Assembly: GCA_003132865.1 (NCBI GenBank) | Contig: PKYZ01000316.1 | Coordinates: 54,074-74,848, forward strand | Length of the DNA stretch: 20,775 nucleotides | Direction of reading: 5' to 3' | Source: Bryobacterales bacterium | GTDB taxonomy: Bacteria; Acidobacteriota; Terriglobia; Bryobacterales; Bryobacteraceae | Shown: in pieces, positions 1 to 7,746 of the stretch | Layout of the letters: every line of letters starts with the position of its first letter | How positions within the stretch are numbered: position 1 is the first letter of the stretch | The notes under the pieces: model-generated | What the model saw: the letters and a program-made list of their open reading frames with translations, nothing else | What the model was told of the DNA's origin: nothing | Database searches by the model: none | Translations under genes and position numbers: made by a program

Positions 1-1
1 C

Positions 2-46
2 TTCCTCCAGGACCCGCTGCTGGAGTTCCCGATTTTTCGCAGTTGA
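2..46 (+). CDS. possible 3' end of a CDS entering from the left edge
   Basis: One frame is open from base 2 to a TGA at 44-46. It encodes a short hydrophobic tail, FLQDPLLEFPIFRS. If real, this is the C-terminus of a co-directional gene about 100 bp upstream of the restriction gene, and it could belong to the same defence operon. Fourteen codons cannot establish coding, and another frame is also open to about base 144. No family is recognised. Confidence 0.22.
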   Translation, partial: FLQDPLLEFPIFRS

Positions 47-145
47 TCGGATGGACCTCGCGAAGTGATATGTTGAGCGGAAGCTTCCTTGTTTCGGCAC
101 GACGAAGGCAGCGCTGGCCCAGTGGCCGCCAAGAACGCGGTTAAC

Positions 146-3100
146 ATGGACAATCAGTTTTTCGAGCGGCCGATCCTCAACTCGCCATATGACTACCCGA
201 CTCAGTATTGGGAGCTGGATGAGCAAGGCCAGCCGACCCAGCAGATCGTCGAGAGCCGGCGCAAGGCCGAGTTCATCACGCCCATTCCCAAGCCTCGAAA
301 GCGCCAGGGAAAATCGGCCCAAGCAGAGTTGGTTTTTGACGAAGGCAAGGGTCTCTCCACCGAGAAGCAACAATACGACGCGACTTCGGCCGAAATCAAT
401 GAGTTGCGATATTTCGTGGACCAGTGGCGGGGCCTCCCGAATCCCAACGATTGGAAGGTCACCCCGGACACCCAACGGCTTCTCCAGCACTGGCGGCACC
501 ACAAGTTCAGCGATATTCGTCCGTTCTTTTGTCAGATCGAAGCCGTTGAAACCGCCATTTGGCTGACCGAGGTCGCCCCGCAAATGGGCAAGACCGGCAA
601 ACGCTTCCTGGAGCATCTTGCCAATGCCAACAATGCCGCCAACCCGGAGCTGATGCGCCTGGCCCTGAAGCTCGCCACCGGAGCAGGCAAGACCACCGTC
701 ATGGCAATGATCATCGCCTGGCAGACCGTCAACGCGGGCCGCCAGCCCGGAAGCAGCAGATTCACGCGTGGCTTTCTGGTCGTGACTCCCGGCCTAACCA
801 TCCGCGACCGTCTCCGCGTCCTCCAGCCTAACGACCCGGATACCTACTACGAAGAACGCGAGTTGGTTCCCGGCGACATGCTCGGCGATCTGGACCGCGC
901 CTTCAAGCTTCGTGAGCGTCTCGAGCTTTCGAAAGGTGGACGCTCGTTGCTCCAAGGCCGGGGCGAAGCGTTGAACACGCTCGAAACCGAAGGCCAGATG
1001 ATCCAGCGTGTCATGCCCAGCCTGATGGGCCTGAAGAACATCCTCGTCCTCAACGACGAGGCGCATCACTGTTACCGCACGAAGCCCAATGCAGATAATG
1101 CAGATGAGGTAAGCGTTCTGAAGGGTGATGACAAGGAGGAGGCCAAGAAAAACAACGAGGCCGCACGGCTCTGGATCTCTGGGCTTGAAATCGTCAAGCG
1201 CAAGCTCGGCATTGCTCGCGTAATGGACCTCTCCGCGACGCCATTCTTTCTCCGCGGCTCCGGCTACGCCGAAGGAACCCTATTCCCGTGGACGATGAGC
1301 GACTTCTCGCTCATGGACGCCATCGAATGCGGAATCGTCAAGCTGCCCCGTGTGCCGGTCGCCGACAACATCCCCGGCGGGGATATGCCGAAGTTCCGAA
1401 ACCTCTGGGAGCATATTCGTTCAAAGATGCCCAAGAAAGGGAGGGGCAAGGCCGCGACTCTAGATCCCCTGAGCCTGCCCACTACTCTCATAACTGCACT
1501 GGATGCCCTCTACGGACACTATGAAAAAACATACGGGGAGTGGACCAAACACGGGGTCCGGGTCCCTCCCTGCTTCATCATCGTCTGCCAAAACACGTCC
1601 ATATCCAAGTTGGTCTACGACTACATCTCGGGCTTCCAGCGAACGAATGAGGACGGATCCACCACTCTGGAGAACGGGCGCCTGGCGCTTTTCCGGAATT
1701 TCGACGAGCACGGCAACCCGTTCGCCCGGCCTCGTACGCTCTTGATCGACAGCGAAGAGATCGAATCTGGCGATGCCCTGGATGATAATTTCCGTTCCAT
1801 GGCAGCCGACGAGATCGAGCGCTTCCGCCGCGAGATCGTCGAACGCACCGGCGACCGCCAACAGGCCGAGAACATCACCGATCAGGAACTCCTCCGCGAA
1901 GTAATGAACACAGTGGGCAAACAAGGCCGGCTCGGCGAATCGATCCGCTGCGTCGTCTCGGTCTCCATGCTCACGGAAGGCTGGGACGCTAACACGGTAA
2001 CCCATGTCCTTGGCGTGCGCGCTTTCGGTACGCAGCTTCTCTGCGAACAGGTGATTGGCCGGGCGCTTCGCCGCCAGTCATACGAGCTCAACGACGACAA
2101 CAAGTTCAACGTGGAGTACGCCGACGTGCTGGGGATACCGTTCGATTTCACGGCGAAACCGGTGATCGCCCCCGTGCAGCCGCCCCGCGAAACCATCCAG
2201 GTGAAGGCCATGCGCCCCGACCGCGACGCGCTCGAAATCCGCTTTCCGCGGGTCGCCGGCTATCGTGTGGAGCTGCCCGAAGAGCGGCTTGAGGCCAAAT
2301 TCACTCCCGACTCCATCCTGGAGCTGACCCCCGACTTGGTCGGCCCGTCCATTACGAAGAACGAAGGCATTATCGGTGAAGGCGTCGAGCTCAGTCTGGA
2401 ACACCTCGGCGACATGCGCGCCTCCACGCTGCTTTTCCACTTGACGAAACGCCTGATCTACACCAAGTGGCGCGATGCCGGCGAAGAACCCAAGCTCCAC
2501 CTGTTCGGCCAACTCAAACGCATTACGAAGCAATGGCTCGACTCTTGTTTGAAATGTAAGGGCGGCACCTATCCGGCCCAGCTCATGTATCAGGAACTGG
2601 CGGACATGGCCTGCAACCGGATCACGGCCGCCATCACACTGGCTCTTCAAGGCGCCCACCCCATCAAGGCCGTGCTCGATCCCTACAACCCCACAGGCTC
2701 CACCGCCTACGTGAAGTTCAACACGTCCCGAACGGATCGCTGGCAGACCGACGCGCGCCGATGCCACATCAACTGGGTGATCCTCGATAGCGGCTGGGAA
2801 GGCGAGTTTTGCCGCGTGGCTGAATCGCATCCACAGGTGCGGGCCTACGTCAAGAACCACAACCTGGGTATGGAAGTTCCGTACCGCTACGGCTCCGAGA
2901 CGCGCCGGTACCTCCCCGATTTCATTGTGCTGGTGGAAGACGGACACGGCGATGACGACTTGCTGCATCTGATCGTCGAGATCAAGGGCTACCGGCGCGA
3001 AGACGCCAAGGAGAAGAAGGCTACCATGGAAACCTATTGGGTGCCGGGAGTGAACAATAACGGGCAGTATGGCCGGTGGGCATTCGCGGAGTTCACCGAT

Positions 3101-3193
3101 GTCTACCAGATCCAGGCCGATTTCAAGGCGAAGGTACAATCCGAATTCGACAAGATGATCGAATCGGTCTCCGCTCAGGTAGTAACGGCGTGA
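146..3193 (+). CDS. type III-like restriction enzyme, superfamily 2 helicase plus PD-(D/E)XK nuclease (Res-like)
   Basis: This is an ATP-dependent restriction subunit of 1015 residues, of the kind named BPTD_3080-family restriction endonuclease. The family opens with an N-terminus like FFERPILNSPYDYP. Walker A is LATGAGKT at residues 176-183, the DEAH box is D304-E-A-H307, the SAT motif is at 363-365, and helicase motif VI is QVIGRALRR from residue 635. A C-terminal nuclease core is visible as PDF with D925, then E945-I-K947. I chose the ATG at 146 because family homology begins there. A TTG at 89 would add 19 residues of unconserved sequence. It is the first recognisable gene of an operon, and the methyltransferase starts 8 bp after its stop. 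It is expected to translocate on DNA and cut unmethylated invading DNA together with that methyltransferase. All motifs look intact. The family call is firm, but the cleavage target is unknown. Confidence 0.9.
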   Translation: MDNQFFERPILNSPYDYPTQYWELDEQGQPTQQIVESRRKAEFITPIPKPRKRQGKSAQAELVFDEGKGLSTEKQQYDATSAEINELRYFVDQWRGLPNPNDWKVTPDTQRLLQHWRHHKFSDIRPFFCQIEAVETAIWLTEVAPQMGKTGKRFLEHLANANNAANPELMRLALKLATGAGKTTVMAMIIAWQTVNAGRQPGSSRFTRGFLVVTPGLTIRDRLRVLQPNDPDTYYEERELVPGDMLGDLDRAFKLRERLELSKGGRSLLQGRGEALNTLETEGQMIQRVMPSLMGLKNILVLNDEAHHCYRTKPNADNADEVSVLKGDDKEEAKKNNEAARLWISGLEIVKRKLGIARVMDLSATPFFLRGSGYAEGTLFPWTMSDFSLMDAIECGIVKLPRVPVADNIPGGDMPKFRNLWEHIRSKMPKKGRGKAATLDPLSLPTTLITALDALYGHYEKTYGEWTKHGVRVPPCFIIVCQNTSISKLVYDYISGFQRTNEDGSTTLENGRLALFRNFDEHGNPFARPRTLLIDSEEIESGDALDDNFRSMAADEIERFRREIVERTGDRQQAENITDQELLREVMNTVGKQGRLGESIRCVVSVSMLTEGWDANTVTHVLGVRAFGTQLLCEQVIGRALRRQSYELNDDNKFNVEYADVLGIPFDFTAKPVIAPVQPPRETIQVKAMRPDRDALEIRFPRVAGYRVELPEERLEAKFTPDSILELTPDLVGPSITKNEGIIGEGVELSLEHLGDMRASTLLFHLTKRLIYTKWRDAGEEPKLHLFGQLKRITKQWLDSCLKCKGGTYPAQLMYQELADMACNRITAAITLALQGAHPIKAVLDPYNPTGSTAYVKFNTSRTDRWQTDARRCHINWVILDSGWEGEFCRVAESHPQVRAYVKNHNLGMEVPYRYGSETRRYLPDFIVLVEDGHGDDDLLHLIVEIKGYRREDAKEKKATMETYWVPGVNNNGQYGRWAFAEFTDVYQIQADFKAKVQSEFDKMIESVSAQVVTA

Positions 3194-3201
3194 GACAGCG
3201 C

Positions 3202-5973
3202 ATGGCCGACAAGACACCAAAACCGGAGATAAAGAAGACGGTCGAAACACTCACCCACGAGGAGGCTTCGAGAAAGAACATTCCTACCGCCGAATTCCAA
3301 TCCGTGATGCACAAGGAGGAGCAGAGCCCCGTCCGAGTCGCGTATGAGCGCCGCAACCGCGACCTGGACCCGCAACTGGTCTGGCGCGGCAAGGACGAGC
3401 AGGACTGGTCCGACTTGGTGACGCATGCGCCTCCGCTCTATATCCAGGAGAAGGTGCACCCCAAGGTTCTGATTGACGACCTGCTGCGTCGTAGTGCGGC
3501 CGGCCAGAAGGCTGCGGAGGATCAACTTGACCTCTTCGCCGATTTCAACGGCGTGCCTGAGGGCAACGCCAAGACCGAGTTCTACCAGCACGATGCCAAC
3601 TGGAGCAATCGCATGATTTTGGGCGATAGTTTGCAGGTGATGGCGTCGCTGGCGGAGCGGGAGGGGTTGCGGGGGAAGGTGCAGTGCATTTATATTGATC
3701 CGCCGTATGGGATCAAGTTTAATTCCAATTTCCAGTGGTCCACAACAAGTCGTGATGTGAAGGATGGAAATGTTGACCACATCACGCGTGAGCCCGAACA
3801 GGTCAAGGCCTTCCGGGATACATGGCGCGATGGGATTCACTCGTATCTGACGTATCTGCGAGATCGGCTCAACGTGGCGCTAGATCTACTAGCTGACACG
3901 GGGTCGATCTTTGTCCAGATCGGCGATCAGAACGTCCATCGCGTTCGTTCCCTCATGGATGAAGTGTTTGGGGAGAGCAACTTCTGCGATCTGATCCTTT
4001 TCAAAAAGACCGGCGGTTTGGTGAGCGGATTTCTGCCTGCGACCGGGGATTATTTAGTCTGGTATTCGCGGGACCGGTCGAAGACGAAGTTCAGGCAGCC
4101 GTATTCCCTGAAACCGTTCGGAGCCGATTCCGACTACTGTCACGTGCGCCTTCCTGATCTGTCCGTTCGAAGACTGACCAGAAAAGAAGCCGAAAATACA
4201 GACGCACTTCCGGGCAACTGGAAAATACTGCAAACGACCGCTCTCGAATCCGCAAACCCGCGCTTCGACTTCGGCTACCAGGGTAGGACTTACTCGCAGA
4301 GATGGAAAACAAATGCCGACGGACTCGCCCGATTGGGGAGAGCTGACCGCCTTTACGAGGCCACTGAGAAGCTCCGGTACCTGAGGTACGTCGAGGACTT
4401 CCCCGTGATCCCGATCATAAACAACTGGGATGATACAGGATCGAGCGGGTACAGGGATGCTAACGTTTATGTTGTCCAAACGGTTTCCAAAGTGGTCGAG
4501 CGTTGCATTCTCATGGCTTCGGATCCAGGTGATCTCGTCCTCGATCCCACCTGCGGCTCCGGCACAACGGCCTACGTCGCCGAACAGCGGGGCCGACGCT
4601 GGATCACGATCGATACCTCGCGAGTAGCGCTTGCGCTTGCGCGCGCCCGCATCATGGGTGCGCGCTATCCTTACTATCTGCTCGTGGACAGCAAGGACGG
4701 CCAACGGAAGGAAGCCGAGGTCACTCAATCGATTCCGTCCGACTCGGACACGCACGGGGACGTTCGCCAAGGCTTTGTCTACGAGCGCGTGCCACACATC
4801 ACCCTGAAGGCCATCGCCAACAACGCCGAGATCGATGTCATCTGGGAGCGGTTCCACGTTACGCTCGAACCATTGCGCGCGCAACTAAGCTCCACGCTCA
4901 AACAGAAGTGGCAGGAATGGGAAATCCCGCGCGAGGCCGACGATAAGTGGCCCGACAAAGCAAAGAAGTTGCACGCCCAATGGTGGCAGCAGCGCATCGC
5001 CCGCCAGAAGGAAATCGACGCCTCCATAGCCGCCAAAGCCGACTTCGAATACCTCTACGACAAGCCCTACGAGGATAAACACAAGGTCCGCGTCGCCGGA
5101 CCGTTCACGGTCGAGAGCCTTTCCCCGCACCGCGTGTTGGCCGTGGATCAAAACGACGAGCTGATTGACGGCGCTTCGAAATCAACGAGCGGCGACGAAC
5201 TGGGTTTCGTGCAGATGATTCTGGAGAACCTCAAAACCGCCGGCGTCCAGCAGGCGCACAAGGACGACAAGATCGCATTTTCATCCGTCACTGCATGGCC
5301 GGGATACATGGTCTGCGCCGAGGGACGATATGTCGAGGGCGCCTCCAACGTGGAGAAACGCGCCGCCATCTTCATCGGCCCGGAATTCGGCACGGTCTCC
5401 CGCCCCGATCTGGTGTCCGCCGCCCGCGAAGCTGGCGACGCCGGTTTCGATGTGCTAATCGCCTGCGCATTCAACTATGACGCCCGCTCGGCGGAATTCG
5501 ACAAGCTGGGCCGCATCCCTGTGTTAAAGGCGCGCATGAACGCCGACCTGCACATGGCCGACGACCTCAAGAACACCGGCAAGGGTAACCTGTTTGTCAT
5601 CTTTGGCGAACCGGACATCGATATCCTCACTGCCCAGCACGGGCAGATACAGGTAAAGGTTAACGGCGTGGACGTGTTTCACCCCAACACGGGCGAGGTC
5701 CGCAGCGACGGCGCCGATGGCATCGCCTGCTGGTTTGTAGACACCGACTACAACGAGGAGAGCTTCTTCGTCCGCCACGCCTATTTCCTGGGCGCGAACG
5801 AGCCATACAAGGCGCTCAAGACCACCCTGAAGGCCGAAATCAACGAGGAAGCTTGGGCCACACTGCACAGCGACACCTCGCGCCCCTTTGACAAGCCGGT
5901 ATCCGGCCGCATCGCGGTAAAGGTGATTAATCATCTGGGGGATGAAGTCATGAAAGTTTTCCGGGTGACCTGA
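3202..5973 (+). CDS. site-specific DNA methyltransferase, beta class (Mod-like), with long C-terminal extension
   Basis: This is a predicted adenine-N6 (or cytosine-N4) DNA methyltransferase of 923 residues. The catalytic motif DPPY is at 166-169, and the AdoMet-binding motif, DPTCGSG, is at 448-454. Motif IV before motif I is the beta-class order used by type III Mod subunits. The roughly 280 residues between them should hold the target-recognition domain. Usual type III Mod proteins are about 600-700 residues. Here about 400 extra residues follow the catalytic part, with no motif I recognise. The ATG at 3202 follows the restriction gene stop by 8 bp. The same frame stays open 42 codons further up, but that stretch overlaps the end of the restriction gene and looks non-coding. 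It presumably protects host DNA from the nuclease encoded just upstream. Codon style changes around the DPPY region and the recognition segment. Confidence 0.9.
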   Translation: MADKTPKPEIKKTVETLTHEEASRKNIPTAEFQSVMHKEEQSPVRVAYERRNRDLDPQLVWRGKDEQDWSDLVTHAPPLYIQEKVHPKVLIDDLLRRSAAGQKAAEDQLDLFADFNGVPEGNAKTEFYQHDANWSNRMILGDSLQVMASLAEREGLRGKVQCIYIDPPYGIKFNSNFQWSTTSRDVKDGNVDHITREPEQVKAFRDTWRDGIHSYLTYLRDRLNVALDLLADTGSIFVQIGDQNVHRVRSLMDEVFGESNFCDLILFKKTGGLVSGFLPATGDYLVWYSRDRSKTKFRQPYSLKPFGADSDYCHVRLPDLSVRRLTRKEAENTDALPGNWKILQTTALESANPRFDFGYQGRTYSQRWKTNADGLARLGRADRLYEATEKLRYLRYVEDFPVIPIINNWDDTGSSGYRDANVYVVQTVSKVVERCILMASDPGDLVLDPTCGSGTTAYVAEQRGRRWITIDTSRVALALARARIMGARYPYYLLVDSKDGQRKEAEVTQSIPSDSDTHGDVRQGFVYERVPHITLKAIANNAEIDVIWERFHVTLEPLRAQLSSTLKQKWQEWEIPREADDKWPDKAKKLHAQWWQQRIARQKEIDASIAAKADFEYLYDKPYEDKHKVRVAGPFTVESLSPHRVLAVDQNDELIDGASKSTSGDELGFVQMILENLKTAGVQQAHKDDKIAFSSVTAWPGYMVCAEGRYVEGASNVEKRAAIFIGPEFGTVSRPDLVSAAREAGDAGFDVLIACAFNYDARSAEFDKLGRIPVLKARMNADLHMADDLKNTGKGNLFVIFGEPDIDILTAQHGQIQVKVNGVDVFHPNTGEVRSDGADGIACWFVDTDYNEESFFVRHAYFLGANEPYKALKTTLKAEINEEAWATLHSDTSRPFDKPVSGRIAVKVINHLGDEVMKVFRVT

Positions 5974-5999
5974 TGAGCGAAGATGGTGGACAGACATGA
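5973..5999 (+). other. eight-codon minicistron linking two operon genes
   Basis: An ATG overlaps the methyltransferase stop (TGATG). It reads eight codons to a TGA that overlaps the ATG of the next gene (ATGA). The arrangement could pass ribosomes from the methyltransferase to the ATPase gene, keeping the two products in ratio. There is no evidence that the peptide itself matters, and chance is possible in so short a frame. Confidence 0.3.
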
Positions 6000-7726
6000 T
6001 CGCGAAACTGACACTGCGCAATTTCAAAAGTGTTGGGGAAGAGGTCTACGAGTTCACCCAATTCGACCTGCTGGTTGGGCGCAACAACAGCGGCAAGAGC
6101 ACGGTGCTGCAAGCTTTGGCAATCTGGCAGTTCTGCGTGGACGAATTCCATCGATCGAAACGTACCGGGTCCAAGGGCATCCAGGTAGTGCTGCCGAACT
6201 TCACGGCGCTCCCGGTGCCGGAATTCAACCTACTGTGGAAGGATCGCACGGATCGCCATTGGCCCCTCGTAAACGGCAGCAAGAAGCAGGAATACATTCT
6301 GATCGGCATCGACGTGGAATGGAGGCAGACGACCGGCGAGATGGCTTCGTTTGGCGTGGAATTACGCTATCACTCGCCACAAACGATATACGCCATACCG
6401 GGCGGCGGCTGGGAAAAATTCCGCGCCTGCGAGCAGAACGGGGACCTCCCGAAAATTGCCTATGTGCCGCCATTTTCGGGTCTGGAGCCCACGGAGAAGT
6501 GGCTGGATGAAGCCCCCATCCGCCAGCAGGTGGGGAAGGGTCAGCCCGGCAGTGTGCTTCGCAATTTGCTGTTGCGGGTTTGTCCGCCCCACTCCCGCGG
6601 AACAGGGCGCGTCGCCAGGAACCATCTTACGCCTCCGGATTGGAAAGAACTGGCGGACATCGTCAACCGCTGGTTCTCAGTCGAGATTCATGAGCCGGGA
6701 TACGACTCGGCCAAGGATGTCTACATCACCGTCGAGTACCGCCAGAACGCCAAAGACTTCGATATCATAGCCGGGGGCAGCGGATTCCACCAAACGTTGA
6801 CCTTGTTGGCCTTTCTGTACGGCTATCGGCCAACGACAATCTTGCTGGATGAGCCGGACGCGCACCTGCACGTCAACTTGCAACGCGAAATTCTCGATTA
6901 CTTCAAGCGGAAAGGCTTGGAGACGAACACGCAGTTCCTGATCGCCACGCACGCCGAGGAGTTTGTGCGCGGCGTGGATGCCGCCCAGATCGTTTCCTTG
7001 CTAAACCAGGCGCCCAGGCGCGTTCAGTCGGCGCCCGAAGTGCTGCGGGCCATGGCGGAAGTTTCGAACGAAGAGATCGCGCGCCTGATGGCCTCGCCCT
7101 ACATCCTATACGTCGAGGGGGAAAGCGATGAGCGCATCTTGCGTGCGTGGGCGGCCCCATGCGGCGCTCAGACCGCAATGGACAAAGTCTGCTTCAAATC
7201 GATGGGCGGCGGCGATAAGCAGAGCATGAAGACCAGGGCGGACGAGCACTTCGCGGCTCTGAGACATATAATCCCGGAGGTTTCGAGGTTGATGCTCTTC
7301 GATTACGACGATAGGGCCACCTACCACCCGGAGCCGAATAACCCTGCGTTGGTCGAGTGGAAGCGCAAGAACATCGAGAACTACTTGCTGGTGCCGGATG
7401 CCTGGAAGCGGGCCGCGCTGCAATTCGGTGAGGGCGAACTATTCGTGCAGCCAGTCTTGCAGGCAATCGACGACTTCTTTGTGGGGCAGAATCTTACTCT
7501 GCCACCCGGAAAAACGTGGCGGAACGTGACGGCGAACGTGTTTAGCGCGGTAGACGGCAAGCGCATTTTATTCGAGGACGACAGCTCACTCTTTCAGCAA
7601 CTGCGAACCGGCGCGCCCTCGGTGCAACTCATTCGTGAGCAGATAGCGGGCAGTATGGTCGCCGGCGAAGTACACGAAGATGTCCATCAGTTCATTGGCA
7701 AGCTTGTGTCTTTGGTTACGACATAG
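5996..7726 (+). CDS. OLD-like ABC ATPase with C-terminal TOPRIM domain (GajA-like architecture)
   Basis: This protein of 576 residues is of the overcoming-lysogenization-defect type. The N-terminal half is a RecF/SMC-like ABC ATPase. Walker A is GRNNSGKS at 28-35, the signature region GGSGFHQ is at 260-266, and Walker B plus D-loop are LLDEPDAHLH with D285 and E286. An ATHAEEF switch segment follows. The C-terminal half is TOPRIM-like, with YVEGESDE holding E374 and FDYDD holding D436 and D438, the acidic pattern used to bind metal. The size and domain order are those of Gabija GajA, a nucleotide-sensing DNA nickase. A UvrD-like helicase gene follows 20 bp downstream, also as in Gabija, but a restriction-modification pair precedes it. 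I infer a nuclease acting on invading DNA. Other OLD classes and AriA-like (PARIS) ATPases are alternatives, although AriA lacks the TOPRIM part. Confidence 0.85.
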   Translation: MIAKLTLRNFKSVGEEVYEFTQFDLLVGRNNSGKSTVLQALAIWQFCVDEFHRSKRTGSKGIQVVLPNFTALPVPEFNLLWKDRTDRHWPLVNGSKKQEYILIGIDVEWRQTTGEMASFGVELRYHSPQTIYAIPGGGWEKFRACEQNGDLPKIAYVPPFSGLEPTEKWLDEAPIRQQVGKGQPGSVLRNLLLRVCPPHSRGTGRVARNHLTPPDWKELADIVNRWFSVEIHEPGYDSAKDVYITVEYRQNAKDFDIIAGGSGFHQTLTLLAFLYGYRPTTILLDEPDAHLHVNLQREILDYFKRKGLETNTQFLIATHAEEFVRGVDAAQIVSLLNQAPRRVQSAPEVLRAMAEVSNEEIARLMASPYILYVEGESDERILRAWAAPCGAQTAMDKVCFKSMGGGDKQSMKTRADEHFAALRHIIPEVSRLMLFDYDDRATYHPEPNNPALVEWKRKNIENYLLVPDAWKRAALQFGEGELFVQPVLQAIDDFFVGQNLTLPPGKTWRNVTANVFSAVDGKRILFEDDSSLFQQLRTGAPSVQLIREQIAGSMVAGEVHEDVHQFIGKLVSLVTT

Positions 7727-7746
7727 GACATTCGCTGTAGAGACTA

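Noticed and set aside
3076..3201. 42-codon N-terminal extension of the methyltransferase
   Set aside because: It overlaps the restriction gene end and reads as a shadow; the ATG at 3202 follows directly after the stop.
2078..3250. 390-codon open frame on the minus strand
   Set aside because: It lies antisense to the restriction gene, whose motifs and family resemblance are clear; the frame follows from GC-rich codon structure.
146..5973. DISARM or BREX system
   Set aside because: No PglZ, BrxL or BrxC-type gene and no DrmA/B/C set is present; the pair matches a type III-like RM arrangement.
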